Shown here piece by piece: positions 25,496 to 34,282 of a stretch of 64,000 nt of DNA. A program made the position numbers and the translations under genes. Source of the stretch: JAOAGA01 sp964540515 (GTDB taxonomy: Bacteria > CALINM01); contig CAZIMS010000001.1 in NCBI GenBank assembly GCA_964540515.1, forward strand, positions 310,001-374,000, written 5' to 3'. Position 1 is the stretch's first letter. Each line of letters begins with the position of its first letter. Under the pieces are notes generated by a model. The model saw only the letters and a program-made list of their open reading frames with translations, was not told the origin of the DNA and made no database searches.

Positions 25496-27719
25496 GGTTG
25501 AGCTCGATGATATTATAGTTTTTCTTAGAGATTTTAACGCTACTAATGATTATGAGAAAAAATTTGATATTATAGGTGATTTTTTAAAAAATTATGGCGG
25601 CGAGAGGGCTTTCTTAATTAATCATAGGACCTTTGAAATAAAAAAAGTATTAGGTGATCCTGTTTTAAGTCCCGATGCCTTTAACTATCTTAAAATGGAA
25701 CTTTTAACACACAAGGAAGATAAGATTAGTTTAGATGGTTCTTTATTTGGTCATTTGATAATTGATGATGAATCACTTAGCTTCAGACATCTACTCTACT
25801 ATCCCTATGATATTACAGAAGAGATTAAAACTATCATTGCTCTACAACTACAGTGTTTGGTGAGGAATTATCAAAATTTAAAGCACTTAAACAAAAGAGA
25901 AAACGAGATTAATACTATTAAATTACTCTCTGAAAAGGTCTCAGTCTTTTATGATCTTAAAAAACTATTACATATTGTAGCTGAGTATGTTACTAAATCT
26001 CTTTTTTGTAGTGGAACTGCAATAAGGTTGGTTAATAAAAATGAGGATTTGCTTGAGGTAGTTGAGGAGTATGGTCTTGAAAATATGAACATAAGAAGGT
26101 TTGGGGTAAAAAAAGGCAGCGGAGTTTCTGGAAAGGTATGGGAAAGTGGACAACCAAAACTCGTAACACCAGACACTGAAGAGTCAAAGGAGCTTCTTAA
26201 ATCAAATCTCGGCATTAGTTCTCTTATCTGTGTACCCCTTATATTTGGAAACGAGGTAATTGGTACACTAAGCGTATATGAAAAACTTAACAATGAGACA
26301 TTTAATGAGGAAGACAAGATATTTCTTGAAGTTATTGGTAGCTTCATATCTCCTATCATCTCTTATGCCGATGCATTAGAACGAGAGAAAAGATTAAGAG
26401 AGCTTATTAATGTCTATCTCAAAGATCTTGAACTTATAACAGAGATAAATAAGATAATAATGCAGCCAAGAAGAATAGATGAGCTCCTTTATATTATACT
26501 TACGGCATTAACGTTTGGAGAGGATATAGGTTTTAACAGGGCAGCGATCTTTACCTATAATTTTAATACCGAAACGGTTCAAGGGATGCTTGGTGTTGGC
26601 TGTGAGGATATAGAAGAGACAAAGGATGTCTGGGAAAAATTGCCTAAAAACGTAAGCTCTATTAGATGGTTAAAAGAGTTTTCTCGACTTGGTATATACG
26701 ACAACAGCCCCTTTAATGATAAGGTAAAATCACTGAGATTTAATATTAACAAGTTTCCTGAACTCGCTTATGCCTTGAGAAAGGGGAAGGTCTATTTTTC
26801 TGATGAAAAGAAAAGAGATTTTTTTAAAGATTTCTTTAATGTTGATGAGTATGCAATTGTTCCCCTAATTGGTAAGGAAAATATGCTTGGAATTATCTAT
26901 GTTGATAATAAGTTTACTAAAAAAAAGATAGATGATAGATATATAAGACTTTTTGAAATCTTTGGTTCTCAAGCAGCCATTGCAATAGAAAACGCAAACA
27001 CCTTAAGTGAGCTTAAGGATGCCAATAATATGTTAAAGATAGCTCAACAAGAAGTTCTTATGAAAGAAAAGTTAGCAGCAGTGGGAGAAATGCTAACAAC
27101 GCTTGCACACGAGGTTAGAAATCCTTTAACGAGTATCGGGGGGTTTGCAGAGATACTTGCAAGGAAACTTGAAGATAAATACTTTAAAGATCTGGCTGAG
27201 AAGGTGTATAAACAGGCTCAAAAAATGGAAAAGATTTTTAATAACTTTTTGAATCTTGCAAAAATTAGTGCTTCCAATAAAGAAAAGACTGATATAAAGG
27301 ATTTTATAGTTAGCTCTGTTGAACAAATGAGCCTATTAGATAATAAAAATGTTAAAATTAATTTGCAACTTCCTGAGGAAGATGTTATAGGCACTATTGA
27401 TAAAGAAATGTTTGCTATTGCTATTAATAATCTTATTAAAAATGCCATAGATGCTATGAATGGTGTTGGAAGAATCGATATAACTTTAAGTAAAGAAGAT
27501 AACTTTTTTGTTTTAGTTGTTGAGGATGAAGGTCCAGGTATCAAGAAAGATGATTTTCCAAAAATTTTCGATCCCTTTTTCACCACAAAGTTTAATGGGT
27601 TTGGTGTAGGGTTAGCTATTACTTATAAAATAGTTAGGGAACACAATGGTTTTATTTATGCAGAGAATAAAGAAACAAAAGGGGTAAGATTTATAATTAA
27701 GATACCATCGTTAGATTAG
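25488..27719 (+). CDS. Soluble GAF-domain sensor histidine kinase
   Basis: The likely start is ATG at 25488, overlapping the glgA stop by 8 bp. An earlier ATG at 25464 lies further inside glgA. The ~743-residue protein has no membrane segment. At least two GAF domains (~160-300 and ~320-510) precede a HisKA helix with LAHEVRNPLTSIGGF. The ATPase domain has NNLIKNAIDAM (N box), DEGPGIKK and FGVGLAI. The response regulator 36 bp downstream is the probable phosphorylation partner. The ligand is unknown; location beside glgA hints at carbon or energy status, which is inference. Confidence 0.9.
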   Translation: MAKVELDDIIVFLRDFNATNDYEKKFDIIGDFLKNYGGERAFLINHRTFEIKKVLGDPVLSPDAFNYLKMELLTHKEDKISLDGSLFGHLIIDDESLSFRHLLYYPYDITEEIKTIIALQLQCLVRNYQNLKHLNKRENEINTIKLLSEKVSVFYDLKKLLHIVAEYVTKSLFCSGTAIRLVNKNEDLLEVVEEYGLENMNIRRFGVKKGSGVSGKVWESGQPKLVTPDTEESKELLKSNLGISSLICVPLIFGNEVIGTLSVYEKLNNETFNEEDKIFLEVIGSFISPIISYADALEREKRLRELINVYLKDLELITEINKIIMQPRRIDELLYIILTALTFGEDIGFNRAAIFTYNFNTETVQGMLGVGCEDIEETKDVWEKLPKNVSSIRWLKEFSRLGIYDNSPFNDKVKSLRFNINKFPELAYALRKGKVYFSDEKKRDFFKDFFNVDEYAIVPLIGKENMLGIIYVDNKFTKKKIDDRYIRLFEIFGSQAAIAIENANTLSELKDANNMLKIAQQEVLMKEKLAAVGEMLTTLAHEVRNPLTSIGGFAEILARKLEDKYFKDLAEKVYKQAQKMEKIFNNFLNLAKISASNKEKTDIKDFIVSSVEQMSLLDNKNVKINLQLPEEDVIGTIDKEMFAIAINNLIKNAIDAMNGVGRIDITLSKEDNFFVLVVEDEGPGIKKDDFPKIFDPFFTTKFNGFGVGLAITYKIVREHNGFIYAENKETKGVRFIIKIPSLD

Positions 27720-27755
27720 GTAAGAAATTTTTAAACAAATCTTTAGGAGGAATCT

Positions 27756-28118
27756 ATGAATAAAAAAAAGATATTAGTTGTTGATGATGAGGACAATATT
27801 AGGGTCCTCTATAAACTGGGGTTAGAAGAAGAGGGCTATGAGGTGGATCTTGCAGGTGGTGGTCAGGAGGCAATAGAAAAAATAAAACATACTGATTATG
27901 ATTTAATTACCCTCGATATAAAGATGCCTGGCATGAGCGGGCTTGAGACGCTTCAGGAGATTAGAAACTTAAATAAAGAAAAACATGTTCCTATAATATT
28001 ATGTACAGCCTTTGAAGAGTTTAAACAGGATTTTACAAGCTGGGCCTCCGATGACTATATAGTAAAGAGTCACGATTTAACAGAATTAAAAATGGCTATA
28101 AAGAGACTGTTGGAGTAA
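27756..28118 (+). CDS. Single-domain response regulator
   Basis: A 120-residue receiver with acid pair D10-D11, phosphoacceptor D54 in ITLDIKMPGMSG, Thr in CTAFEE and Lys in IVKSHD. There is no output domain. It follows the GAF kinase with an AGGAGG site and probably relays its phosphate by protein contact, perhaps to the REC-GGDEF protein two genes on. Confidence 0.9.
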   Translation: MNKKKILVVDDEDNIRVLYKLGLEEEGYEVDLAGGGQEAIEKIKHTDYDLITLDIKMPGMSGLETLQEIRNLNKEKHVPIILCTAFEEFKQDFTSWASDDYIVKSHDLTELKMAIKRLLE

Positions 28119-28120
28119 TA

Positions 28121-29098
28121 ATGGAAATTCTTAAAGGTATTAAAGTAGTTGAGCTTGGTATGTATTTACCCTTACCTTATACCGGTGCTTTCCTTAAGAA
28201 GATGGGTGCTAAGGTTATAAAAATAGAACAACCTAAAAAAGGAGACCCTTTACTCGCTATTGATTCTAAAATCTATAGGGCACTAAACAGTGAAAAAGAG
28301 GTTATTTATTTAGATTTAAAAGATATAAAGGACATTAACAGGATAAAAAAAAAATTACTTACTGCAGATATAGTGCTTAATGGCTTTAGAAGAGGCTTTT
28401 TAGATAAGATTGGTCTTGGATTTGGTGAGATCTCTAATAAAAACAAAAAAATTATTTATATTAACCTTTATGGTTATTCAAAGAATATAAGCTTAAAAGA
28501 TAAAGCAGGGCATGATCTAAATTTTCTTGCCTTATCTGGTATGTTTGATCATTTAAAGGGCTGGTGTAAACCATTACCAATTCAAGTTGCCGATATGGCT
28601 GGGGCACTCTGGGCCATAATTGGTAGCTTAGTAATGCTTAAAAAGAGAGAAAAAGAAGGCAAGGGTGGTGAGTTAGAACTATCACTTTTTTCATCCCTAA
28701 TATCCTTTTTGCCTTTTTTTTATTTCTCAAAGGAAGATAGCGCCATTTCAAAGGGGCTTTTATATGGAGAGAGCCCCTTTTACAATCTCTATGAGTGTAG
28801 TGATGGCAAGCTAATGGCTGTTGGTAGTCTTGAAGAAAAGTTTGCAAAAAGATTACTTGAGATATTAAAGATAGAATATAATGGTAATATCTTTTCGGAA
28901 GATAACAGGATTATCATTTATGATAAGCTTAAAAAAGCCTTTAAAAGTAAGAAGCAAGATTATTTTATAAAACTATTTGAGAGTGAAGATATATGCATAA
29001 CACCTGTTTTTAGTAAAAAAGAGTTCTTTCAATTTTTTAAAGATGGTTTATTGAGAAGGGATGATCTAAAAGAAAAGGTCTTTTTTCCTATTAAATAA
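28121..29098 (+). CDS. CaiB/BaiF family III CoA-transferase or acyl-CoA racemase
   Basis: The family moves CoA between acids or racemises 2-methylacyl-CoA. The 325 residues open with ILKGIKVVELGMYLPLPYTGAFL. GHDLNFLALSGM, as in alpha-methylacyl-CoA racemase (His), and QVADMAGALWAIIG (Asp) carry the expected catalytic residues. It is shorter than typical formyl-CoA transferases (~400+), favouring a racemase-like protein. It lies 2 bp after a response regulator and 10 bp before a REC-GGDEF gene, so the metabolic link is unclear. Confidence 0.8.
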   Translation: MEILKGIKVVELGMYLPLPYTGAFLKKMGAKVIKIEQPKKGDPLLAIDSKIYRALNSEKEVIYLDLKDIKDINRIKKKLLTADIVLNGFRRGFLDKIGLGFGEISNKNKKIIYINLYGYSKNISLKDKAGHDLNFLALSGMFDHLKGWCKPLPIQVADMAGALWAIIGSLVMLKKREKEGKGGELELSLFSSLISFLPFFYFSKEDSAISKGLLYGESPFYNLYECSDGKLMAVGSLEEKFAKRLLEILKIEYNGNIFSEDNRIIIYDKLKKAFKSKKQDYFIKLFESEDICITPVFSKKEFFQFFKDGLLRRDDLKEKVFFPIK

Positions 29099-29108
29099 GG
29101 AGGTTTGT

Positions 29109-30494
29109 GTGAAATCTAAGATACTGATTGTGGATGATGATAAGCTTTTTTTAGAGCAATGTGTTGATATGCTAATCGACATTGAGGCGGATTTATTCTT
29201 GGCAACCTCTTGCAAGGAAGCAGACGATATTATTGAGACAAATAAGATTGATATTCTCATACTTGATCTCGTATTGCCAGATGGCAAGGGCGATAGCGTA
29301 ATGGAGCTTGCCAAGAAAAAAAATCCCGAGATTGATGTAATAATAATTAGTGCCTTCGGAACTTTAGAATCTGTAGTGAGTCTTATGAGAAAAGGGATTT
29401 TTGATTACATAAAAAAACCTATTGTTCCTGAAGAGTTTAAGTTTACCATTCTTAAATGTCTTAAGGAAAGGGCGATTATAGAGGAAAACAGGAGGCTTAA
29501 AGAGTCTTTAAATATCTATGAACTTGGCAAGATGCTTACTAGTAATCTCGAGCTTTCAAAGGTCTATGATAATATACTTGTAATTTTTGAAAATATATTT
29601 AAGGGGTCAAAAGTTGTAGTTTATACTTCCGATGTTTCTCAAGATTTGGATATAAGGGCCTTTTCAAACTTTGAGAGAAATGAACTAATAAATATAAAAG
29701 AGAAGCTATTAAGCTTTTTAAATGATAGGTTATGTTATGAGCCAGACGAGGTAATCGATGGTAATATAAATATTTTTAATTTATCAAAACTAAATATAAT
29801 AGAGCCTCAGGACAAAAATTTTTTAATAACCTTTCCTATTAACTTTGATAATAAGACAAATGGGGCGGTCTTTATCTTTACCAATTACGTTCAAGATACC
29901 AAAAGAGAGTTTTTTACCTTTATTAGAGATCATATTAATTTAGCAATAGAAAATGCCATTAGATACATAAATGCTCAAGAAATGGCCTTTGTTGATGAGC
30001 TAACAAAGGTTTATAATATTAGATATCTTCACGTTGCTTTAGAAAATGAGATTAAAAGGGCAGAAAGGTTTGGCAGCTTCCTTTCAGTCTTATTTCTTGA
30101 TCTCGATTTTTTTAAAAATGTTAATGATACCTATGGACATCTAACAGGAAGCAAGTTATTGATTGAGATTGCAAAGGAAATAAAAAGATGTGTAAGAAGT
30201 ATTGATATAGTTATCAGATATGGAGGAGATGAGTTTGTTATTATCTGTACAGAAACAGATCCTGATTTAGCTTTAAAAGTTGCCGAAAGAATAAGAAATA
30301 AGATTGAAACAACTGATTTCCTTAAGGAGGAAGGTAAGAACATAAAAATAACCACAACTATCGGTATAGCTACCTATCCTGTCCATGCTACAACTAAGAC
30401 TGATTTGCTTGAGCTTGCTGATAAGGCAATGTATAAAGGGAAAGAATCTTCAAGAAATGTTGTATGTCTTACAGATAAGGTGATAAAGAGATGA
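29109..30494 (+). CDS. Receiver-GAF-GGDEF diguanylate cyclase
   Basis: The GTG start at 29109 has AGGAGG 7 nt upstream. The 461-residue protein has a receiver (~1-120) with acid pair and Asp in ILILDLVLPDG. A middle GAF-like region (~135-290) precedes the GGDEF domain, with LDLDFFKNVNDTYGH and an intact RYGGDEFVII active site. It should make cyclic di-GMP when phosphorylated. No obvious RxxD inhibitory site stands just before GGDEF. It overlaps hisS by 4 bp. Confidence 0.92.
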   Translation: MKSKILIVDDDKLFLEQCVDMLIDIEADLFLATSCKEADDIIETNKIDILILDLVLPDGKGDSVMELAKKKNPEIDVIIISAFGTLESVVSLMRKGIFDYIKKPIVPEEFKFTILKCLKERAIIEENRRLKESLNIYELGKMLTSNLELSKVYDNILVIFENIFKGSKVVVYTSDVSQDLDIRAFSNFERNELINIKEKLLSFLNDRLCYEPDEVIDGNINIFNLSKLNIIEPQDKNFLITFPINFDNKTNGAVFIFTNYVQDTKREFFTFIRDHINLAIENAIRYINAQEMAFVDELTKVYNIRYLHVALENEIKRAERFGSFLSVLFLDLDFFKNVNDTYGHLTGSKLLIEIAKEIKRCVRSIDIVIRYGGDEFVIICTETDPDLALKVAERIRNKIETTDFLKEEGKNIKITTTIGIATYPVHATTKTDLLELADKAMYKGKESSRNVVCLTDKVIKR

Positions 30495-31744
30495 TACAAT
30501 CTATTAGGGGTTTTAAAGATATTTTTGGTAAGGAAGCTTTAATTTTTGAAAAGCTCGAGCATCTATTGAGAGAGATATTTAAATACTGGAGTTTTAAAGA
30601 AGTAAAACTGCCAATTTTAGAAAAAACTGAGCTATTTCAAAGAGGCATTGGTGATGATACAGATATTGTAGAGAAAGAGATGTATACCTTTTTAGATAGA
30701 AACGAAGAGTCTCTCACTATGCGGCCAGAGGGAACCGCATCGGTGGTAAGGTTTCTAAACGAACACAAGCTCTATGGACAGGATAGGTATCTTAAATTTT
30801 TTTATATTGGTCCTATGTTTAGATATGAAAGACCTCAAAAGGGTAGACTTAGGCAGTTTCATCAGGCAGGTATAGAGATTTTTGGACTATCAAACCCCTT
30901 AGCAGAGTTAGAGGGTATGTCAGTTTTAAATAATATATTATCTCTACTTGGCATAGTAGATACTACCTTTTATGTTAACTCTTTAGGTTGCGAAAGTTGT
31001 AGGCCCTCCTATAAGGAGGCTCTCTTCGATTTTTTTGATAAAAAAGAGGAACTTCTTTGTGAAGATTGCAAAAGAAGAAAGATAAAAAACCCCTTGAGGC
31101 TTCTTGATTGCAAGGGTACGAGGTGTCAAGAAAATTTGGAAAGGGCGCCCTTAATATCAGAGTTTCTTTGTAGTGACTGTAAAAATCATTTTGATGAGCT
31201 AAAGGAGCTTCTTTTTTTGTATAATATATCATTTGAAGAAAACCCCAAAATAGTTAGAGGACTTGATTATTACAACAAAACTGTTTTTGAGGTTCATTCA
31301 AAAAGCTTAGGCGCCCAAAGTGCTCTTTGTGCAGGTGGTAGGTATGATAGCTTATCTAAAAATTTAGGTGGATATGATTTGCCAGCCTTTGGATGGGCTA
31401 TTGGTATAGAAAGAATGATAGCTCTTCTTAGTAGCAATTTTGCTGAAGAAGAAGGTTTAGATTTTTTTGTGCTAATGATTGGAGAAAAAGCCAAAAGAGA
31501 GGGGCTATTAATTGTAGATCGTCTAAGAAAGGCCAACTTCTCGGTTGAGTTTGATGTCTTCTTTGGTAGTGTCAAGAGTCAACTAAGGAGAGCAGATAAA
31601 TTAAAGGCAAAAAAAACAATAATTGTTGGGGATGAAGAGATTGAGAAAGGAGTTTTTATTTTAAAAGACATGCAGAAAGGTAAAGAAGAGAGGATTGAAC
31701 TAAATATATTGTGGAAAGGAGATTTTGGTAAATGGAGTTTTTAG
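30491..31744 (+). CDS. hisS: Histidyl-tRNA synthetase
   Basis: A class II synthetase of 417 residues. Motif 2 is FFYIGPMFRYERPQKGRLRQFHQ, the HisRS-specific region contains NPKIVRGLDYYNKTVFE, and motif 3 is AFGWAIGIERM. The insertion domain carries several Cys pairs (CESC, CEDC, CSDC), probably zinc-binding, as in many HisRS of thermophiles. A C-terminal anticodon-binding domain completes the protein. It begins inside the previous gene and ends inside aspS (13 bp overlap). Confidence 0.96.
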   Translation: MIQSIRGFKDIFGKEALIFEKLEHLLREIFKYWSFKEVKLPILEKTELFQRGIGDDTDIVEKEMYTFLDRNEESLTMRPEGTASVVRFLNEHKLYGQDRYLKFFYIGPMFRYERPQKGRLRQFHQAGIEIFGLSNPLAELEGMSVLNNILSLLGIVDTTFYVNSLGCESCRPSYKEALFDFFDKKEELLCEDCKRRKIKNPLRLLDCKGTRCQENLERAPLISEFLCSDCKNHFDELKELLFLYNISFEENPKIVRGLDYYNKTVFEVHSKSLGAQSALCAGGRYDSLSKNLGGYDLPAFGWAIGIERMIALLSSNFAEEEGLDFFVLMIGEKAKREGLLIVDRLRKANFSVEFDVFFGSVKSQLRRADKLKAKKTIIVGDEEIEKGVFILKDMQKGKEERIELNILWKGDFGKWSF

Positions 31745-33516
31745 AAAACTGGAGAAGAACAGATTATTGCGGGAATATTGATGAAAAATCTATAGGTGAA
31801 GAAGTAACTGTAATGGGCTGGGTCTTTAGAAGAAGAGACCATGGCGGTGTAATATTTGTTGATTTAAGAGACAGGGAAGGAATTTTACAGATTGTTTTTG
31901 ACCCTACCATAAGCTTAGAAGTTCACCAAAAGGCAGAAAAGATTAGGGCAGAGTATGTGATTGCTGTTAAAGGCAAGATAAGAAATAGACCTGAAGGTAC
32001 AGAAAATTTAAATATAAAAACCGGAAAGGTTGAGTTGGCTGCAAGGGAGCTAAAAATATTAAGCGAATCTTTACCAATACCCTTTAGTCTTGAAGAGGGA
32101 GAGATCGATAAGGTAGGGGAGAATGTAAAACTTAAGTATAGATATTTAGATTTAAGAAGTGAGAGCCTTAAAAACAATATAATTTTTAGACACAAAGTTG
32201 CTAGTATTATCAGAGATTATCTAAATAGTAATGGCTTTATTGATGTAGAAACCCCCTTTCTTACCAAAAGTACTCCAGAGGGTGCAAGAGACTTTCTTGT
32301 CCCCAGTAGGTTAAACCCAGGATGCTTTTTTGCACTTCCCCAATCTCCCCAATTGTTTAAGCAGATTCTTATGGTTGGCGGGATTGATAAATATTATCAA
32401 ATAGTTAGATGTTTCAGAGATGAAGACCTTAGAGCTGACAGACAGCCTGAATTTACTCAGGTGGATATTGAGATGTCTTTTATCTCAGAAGAGGATATTA
32501 TCTCTTTAATTGAAGGCATGATTTCTAATGTTTTTTTTGAGTTGTTAGGTATAAAGATACTACTACCACTAAAAAGGTTAACCTATAAATATGCTATGGA
32601 AAACTATGGTACCGATGCACCTGATACAAGATTTGAACTAATTATTAAAGATATAACAAGCTGTCTCTCAAACTCTCAGTTTAAGGTCTTTTCGGAAACC
32701 ATAAAAAATGGAGGGGTTATAAAGGGTATTAACTTAAAAAACCTTCAACTCTCGAGAAAAGAGTTAGATGAGTTAATTGACTACTCAAAAGATTTAGGAG
32801 CCAAAGGTCTGTTATGGGTAAAAATTCAGGAAGATGGCTGGCAATCACCGGCTGCTAAGTTTATTACTGAAGAAGAAAAAAGAGAAGTAGAGAAGATCTT
32901 TGAAGCAAATAATGGCGATATTATAATCTTTGTGGCTGATAAATCAAAGATGGCTCTTTTTGTACTTGGAAAAATTAGAACTATGTTAGGTAAAAAATAT
33001 AATCTATATGATGAAAATACTTTCAATATCCTGTGGGTAACAGATTTTCCACTCTTTGAGTATGATGAAGAAGAAAGAAGGCTTGTCTCTGTTCATCATC
33101 CTTTTACTATGCCAAAGGATGAGGATATAAACCTTCTTGATAAAGATCCTCTTAGTGTCAGAGCAAAGGCATACGACATTGTGTTGAATGGTAACGAGAT
33201 TGGTGGTGGTAGCTTAAGAATTTATCAACCAACTTTACAGAAAAAGATATTCGATTTAATAGGATTATCAGATGAATCAGCAGAAAAGAAGTTTGGCTTT
33301 TTCCTTGAAGCCTTAAAGTTTGGTGCCCCACCTCATGGTGGTATTGCCCTTGGACTTGATAGATTGGTGATGTTAATGCTTAGAAAAGACTCTATAAGAG
33401 ATGTTATAGCCTTTCCCAAAACCCAGAAGGGAACTTGTTTGCTCACTGATGCCCCCTCATCAGTAGATGATTTACAATTGAGGGAGTTATTTATAAAAAG
33501 GGTTTTGCCTAAGTAA
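31732..33516 (+). CDS. aspS: Aspartyl-tRNA synthetase (bacterial type)
   Basis: The 594 residues comprise the N-terminal OB-fold (EEVTVMGWVFRRRDHGGVIFVDLRDREG) and the class II core (motif 2 QIVRCFRDEDLRADRQPEFTQ). A GAD insertion domain (~290-420) and motif 3 (GIALGLDRLVMLML) follow. The length is standard for bacterial AspRS. The hisS-aspS pair is a common bacterial order. A GGAGA site inside hisS precedes the ATG. Confidence 0.96.
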   Translation: MEFLENWRRTDYCGNIDEKSIGEEVTVMGWVFRRRDHGGVIFVDLRDREGILQIVFDPTISLEVHQKAEKIRAEYVIAVKGKIRNRPEGTENLNIKTGKVELAARELKILSESLPIPFSLEEGEIDKVGENVKLKYRYLDLRSESLKNNIIFRHKVASIIRDYLNSNGFIDVETPFLTKSTPEGARDFLVPSRLNPGCFFALPQSPQLFKQILMVGGIDKYYQIVRCFRDEDLRADRQPEFTQVDIEMSFISEEDIISLIEGMISNVFFELLGIKILLPLKRLTYKYAMENYGTDAPDTRFELIIKDITSCLSNSQFKVFSETIKNGGVIKGINLKNLQLSRKELDELIDYSKDLGAKGLLWVKIQEDGWQSPAAKFITEEEKREVEKIFEANNGDIIIFVADKSKMALFVLGKIRTMLGKKYNLYDENTFNILWVTDFPLFEYDEEERRLVSVHHPFTMPKDEDINLLDKDPLSVRAKAYDIVLNGNEIGGGSLRIYQPTLQKKIFDLIGLSDESAEKKFGFFLEALKFGAPPHGGIALGLDRLVMLMLRKDSIRDVIAFPKTQKGTCLLTDAPSSVDDLQLRELFIKRVLPK

Positions 33517-34280
33517 TGAGATGGTTTTTAGTCCTTATACTACTTGTTTTTTTATTCTCCTGTGCAAAATTTCCTGAAGAGGAGCTTAAAAAAATAAAAA
33601 TAGATATAGAAAACTTATATTATCAGGATTTACCAGAATATCTTCCCGAAGAGTGGGAACAGATTAGAAGTCTTTGGTTAACATTAGATGAAATAGAAAG
33701 AGAGAGAAATATTAGCGAGGCTCAACGCTTTATTTTATATAGCAATTATAAAATAAAAATTGTCTTAGAAAGTTTAGATGAAAAGAGGAAAGAGATTGAA
33801 CAAAAAAGAAGGGAAGTAATAAAAAAAATAGAAGAGACGAAAAAGAAAGAAGAGGAAGAGCAAAAAAAGGAAGAGCAGCAAGAACAATTAGTTGTTATTG
33901 AAAAAATTGAAGAAAAAAAACCTGAAAAAAAGAAAAAGATAAAAACTATAGAGGATGTTAGATTTAAGATTGAAAAAAGATTTCCTTCTTTTTATACTGT
34001 TAAAGAGAGAGAAACTCTTGATGAGATTTCTTCCTATCCGTTTATATATAATGATAGTTATTATTGGCCCCTTTTGTATAAATATAATAGAAACCAGATA
34101 AGAGACCCAAAAAAATTATACCCGGGCCAGATATTAAAAATACCAAGAAGCATATCTCTTGAAGAGATATATAAGGCAAGGGAGGAGGCTGGAGCAAAAA
34201 ACTTTAGAAGCCTTCCCAAAAATGCCTTTACTCCTGATAAATATAAAAAATTTATAGAAGAACTTTTAGCGGAGGAATAA
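33516..34280 (+). CDS. LysM-domain lipoprotein
   Basis: The N-terminus MRWFLVLILLVFLFSC is a lipoprotein signal with the acylated Cys at residue 16. Residues ~90-150 are a Lys/Glu-rich coiled coil. A LysM-type peptidoglycan-binding domain (~165-225) contains YTVKERETLDEISSYP and LYPGQILKIP. The protein of 254 residues is likely anchored in the inner leaflet of the outer membrane and contacts the cell wall. Its ATG shares one base with the aspS stop. Its function beyond envelope binding is not recognisable. Confidence 0.85.
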   Translation: MRWFLVLILLVFLFSCAKFPEEELKKIKIDIENLYYQDLPEYLPEEWEQIRSLWLTLDEIERERNISEAQRFILYSNYKIKIVLESLDEKRKEIEQKRREVIKKIEETKKKEEEEQKKEEQQEQLVVIEKIEEKKPEKKKKIKTIEDVRFKIEKRFPSFYTVKERETLDEISSYPFIYNDSYYWPLLYKYNRNQIRDPKKLYPGQILKIPRSISLEEIYKAREEAGAKNFRSLPKNAFTPDKYKKFIEELLAEE

Positions 34281-34282
34281 AA

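Noticed and set aside
25949..26359. 136-codon open frame antisense to the GAF kinase
   Set aside because: The plus-strand frame is a clear kinase. The antisense product is low-complexity Ser/Leu/Phe with no features.
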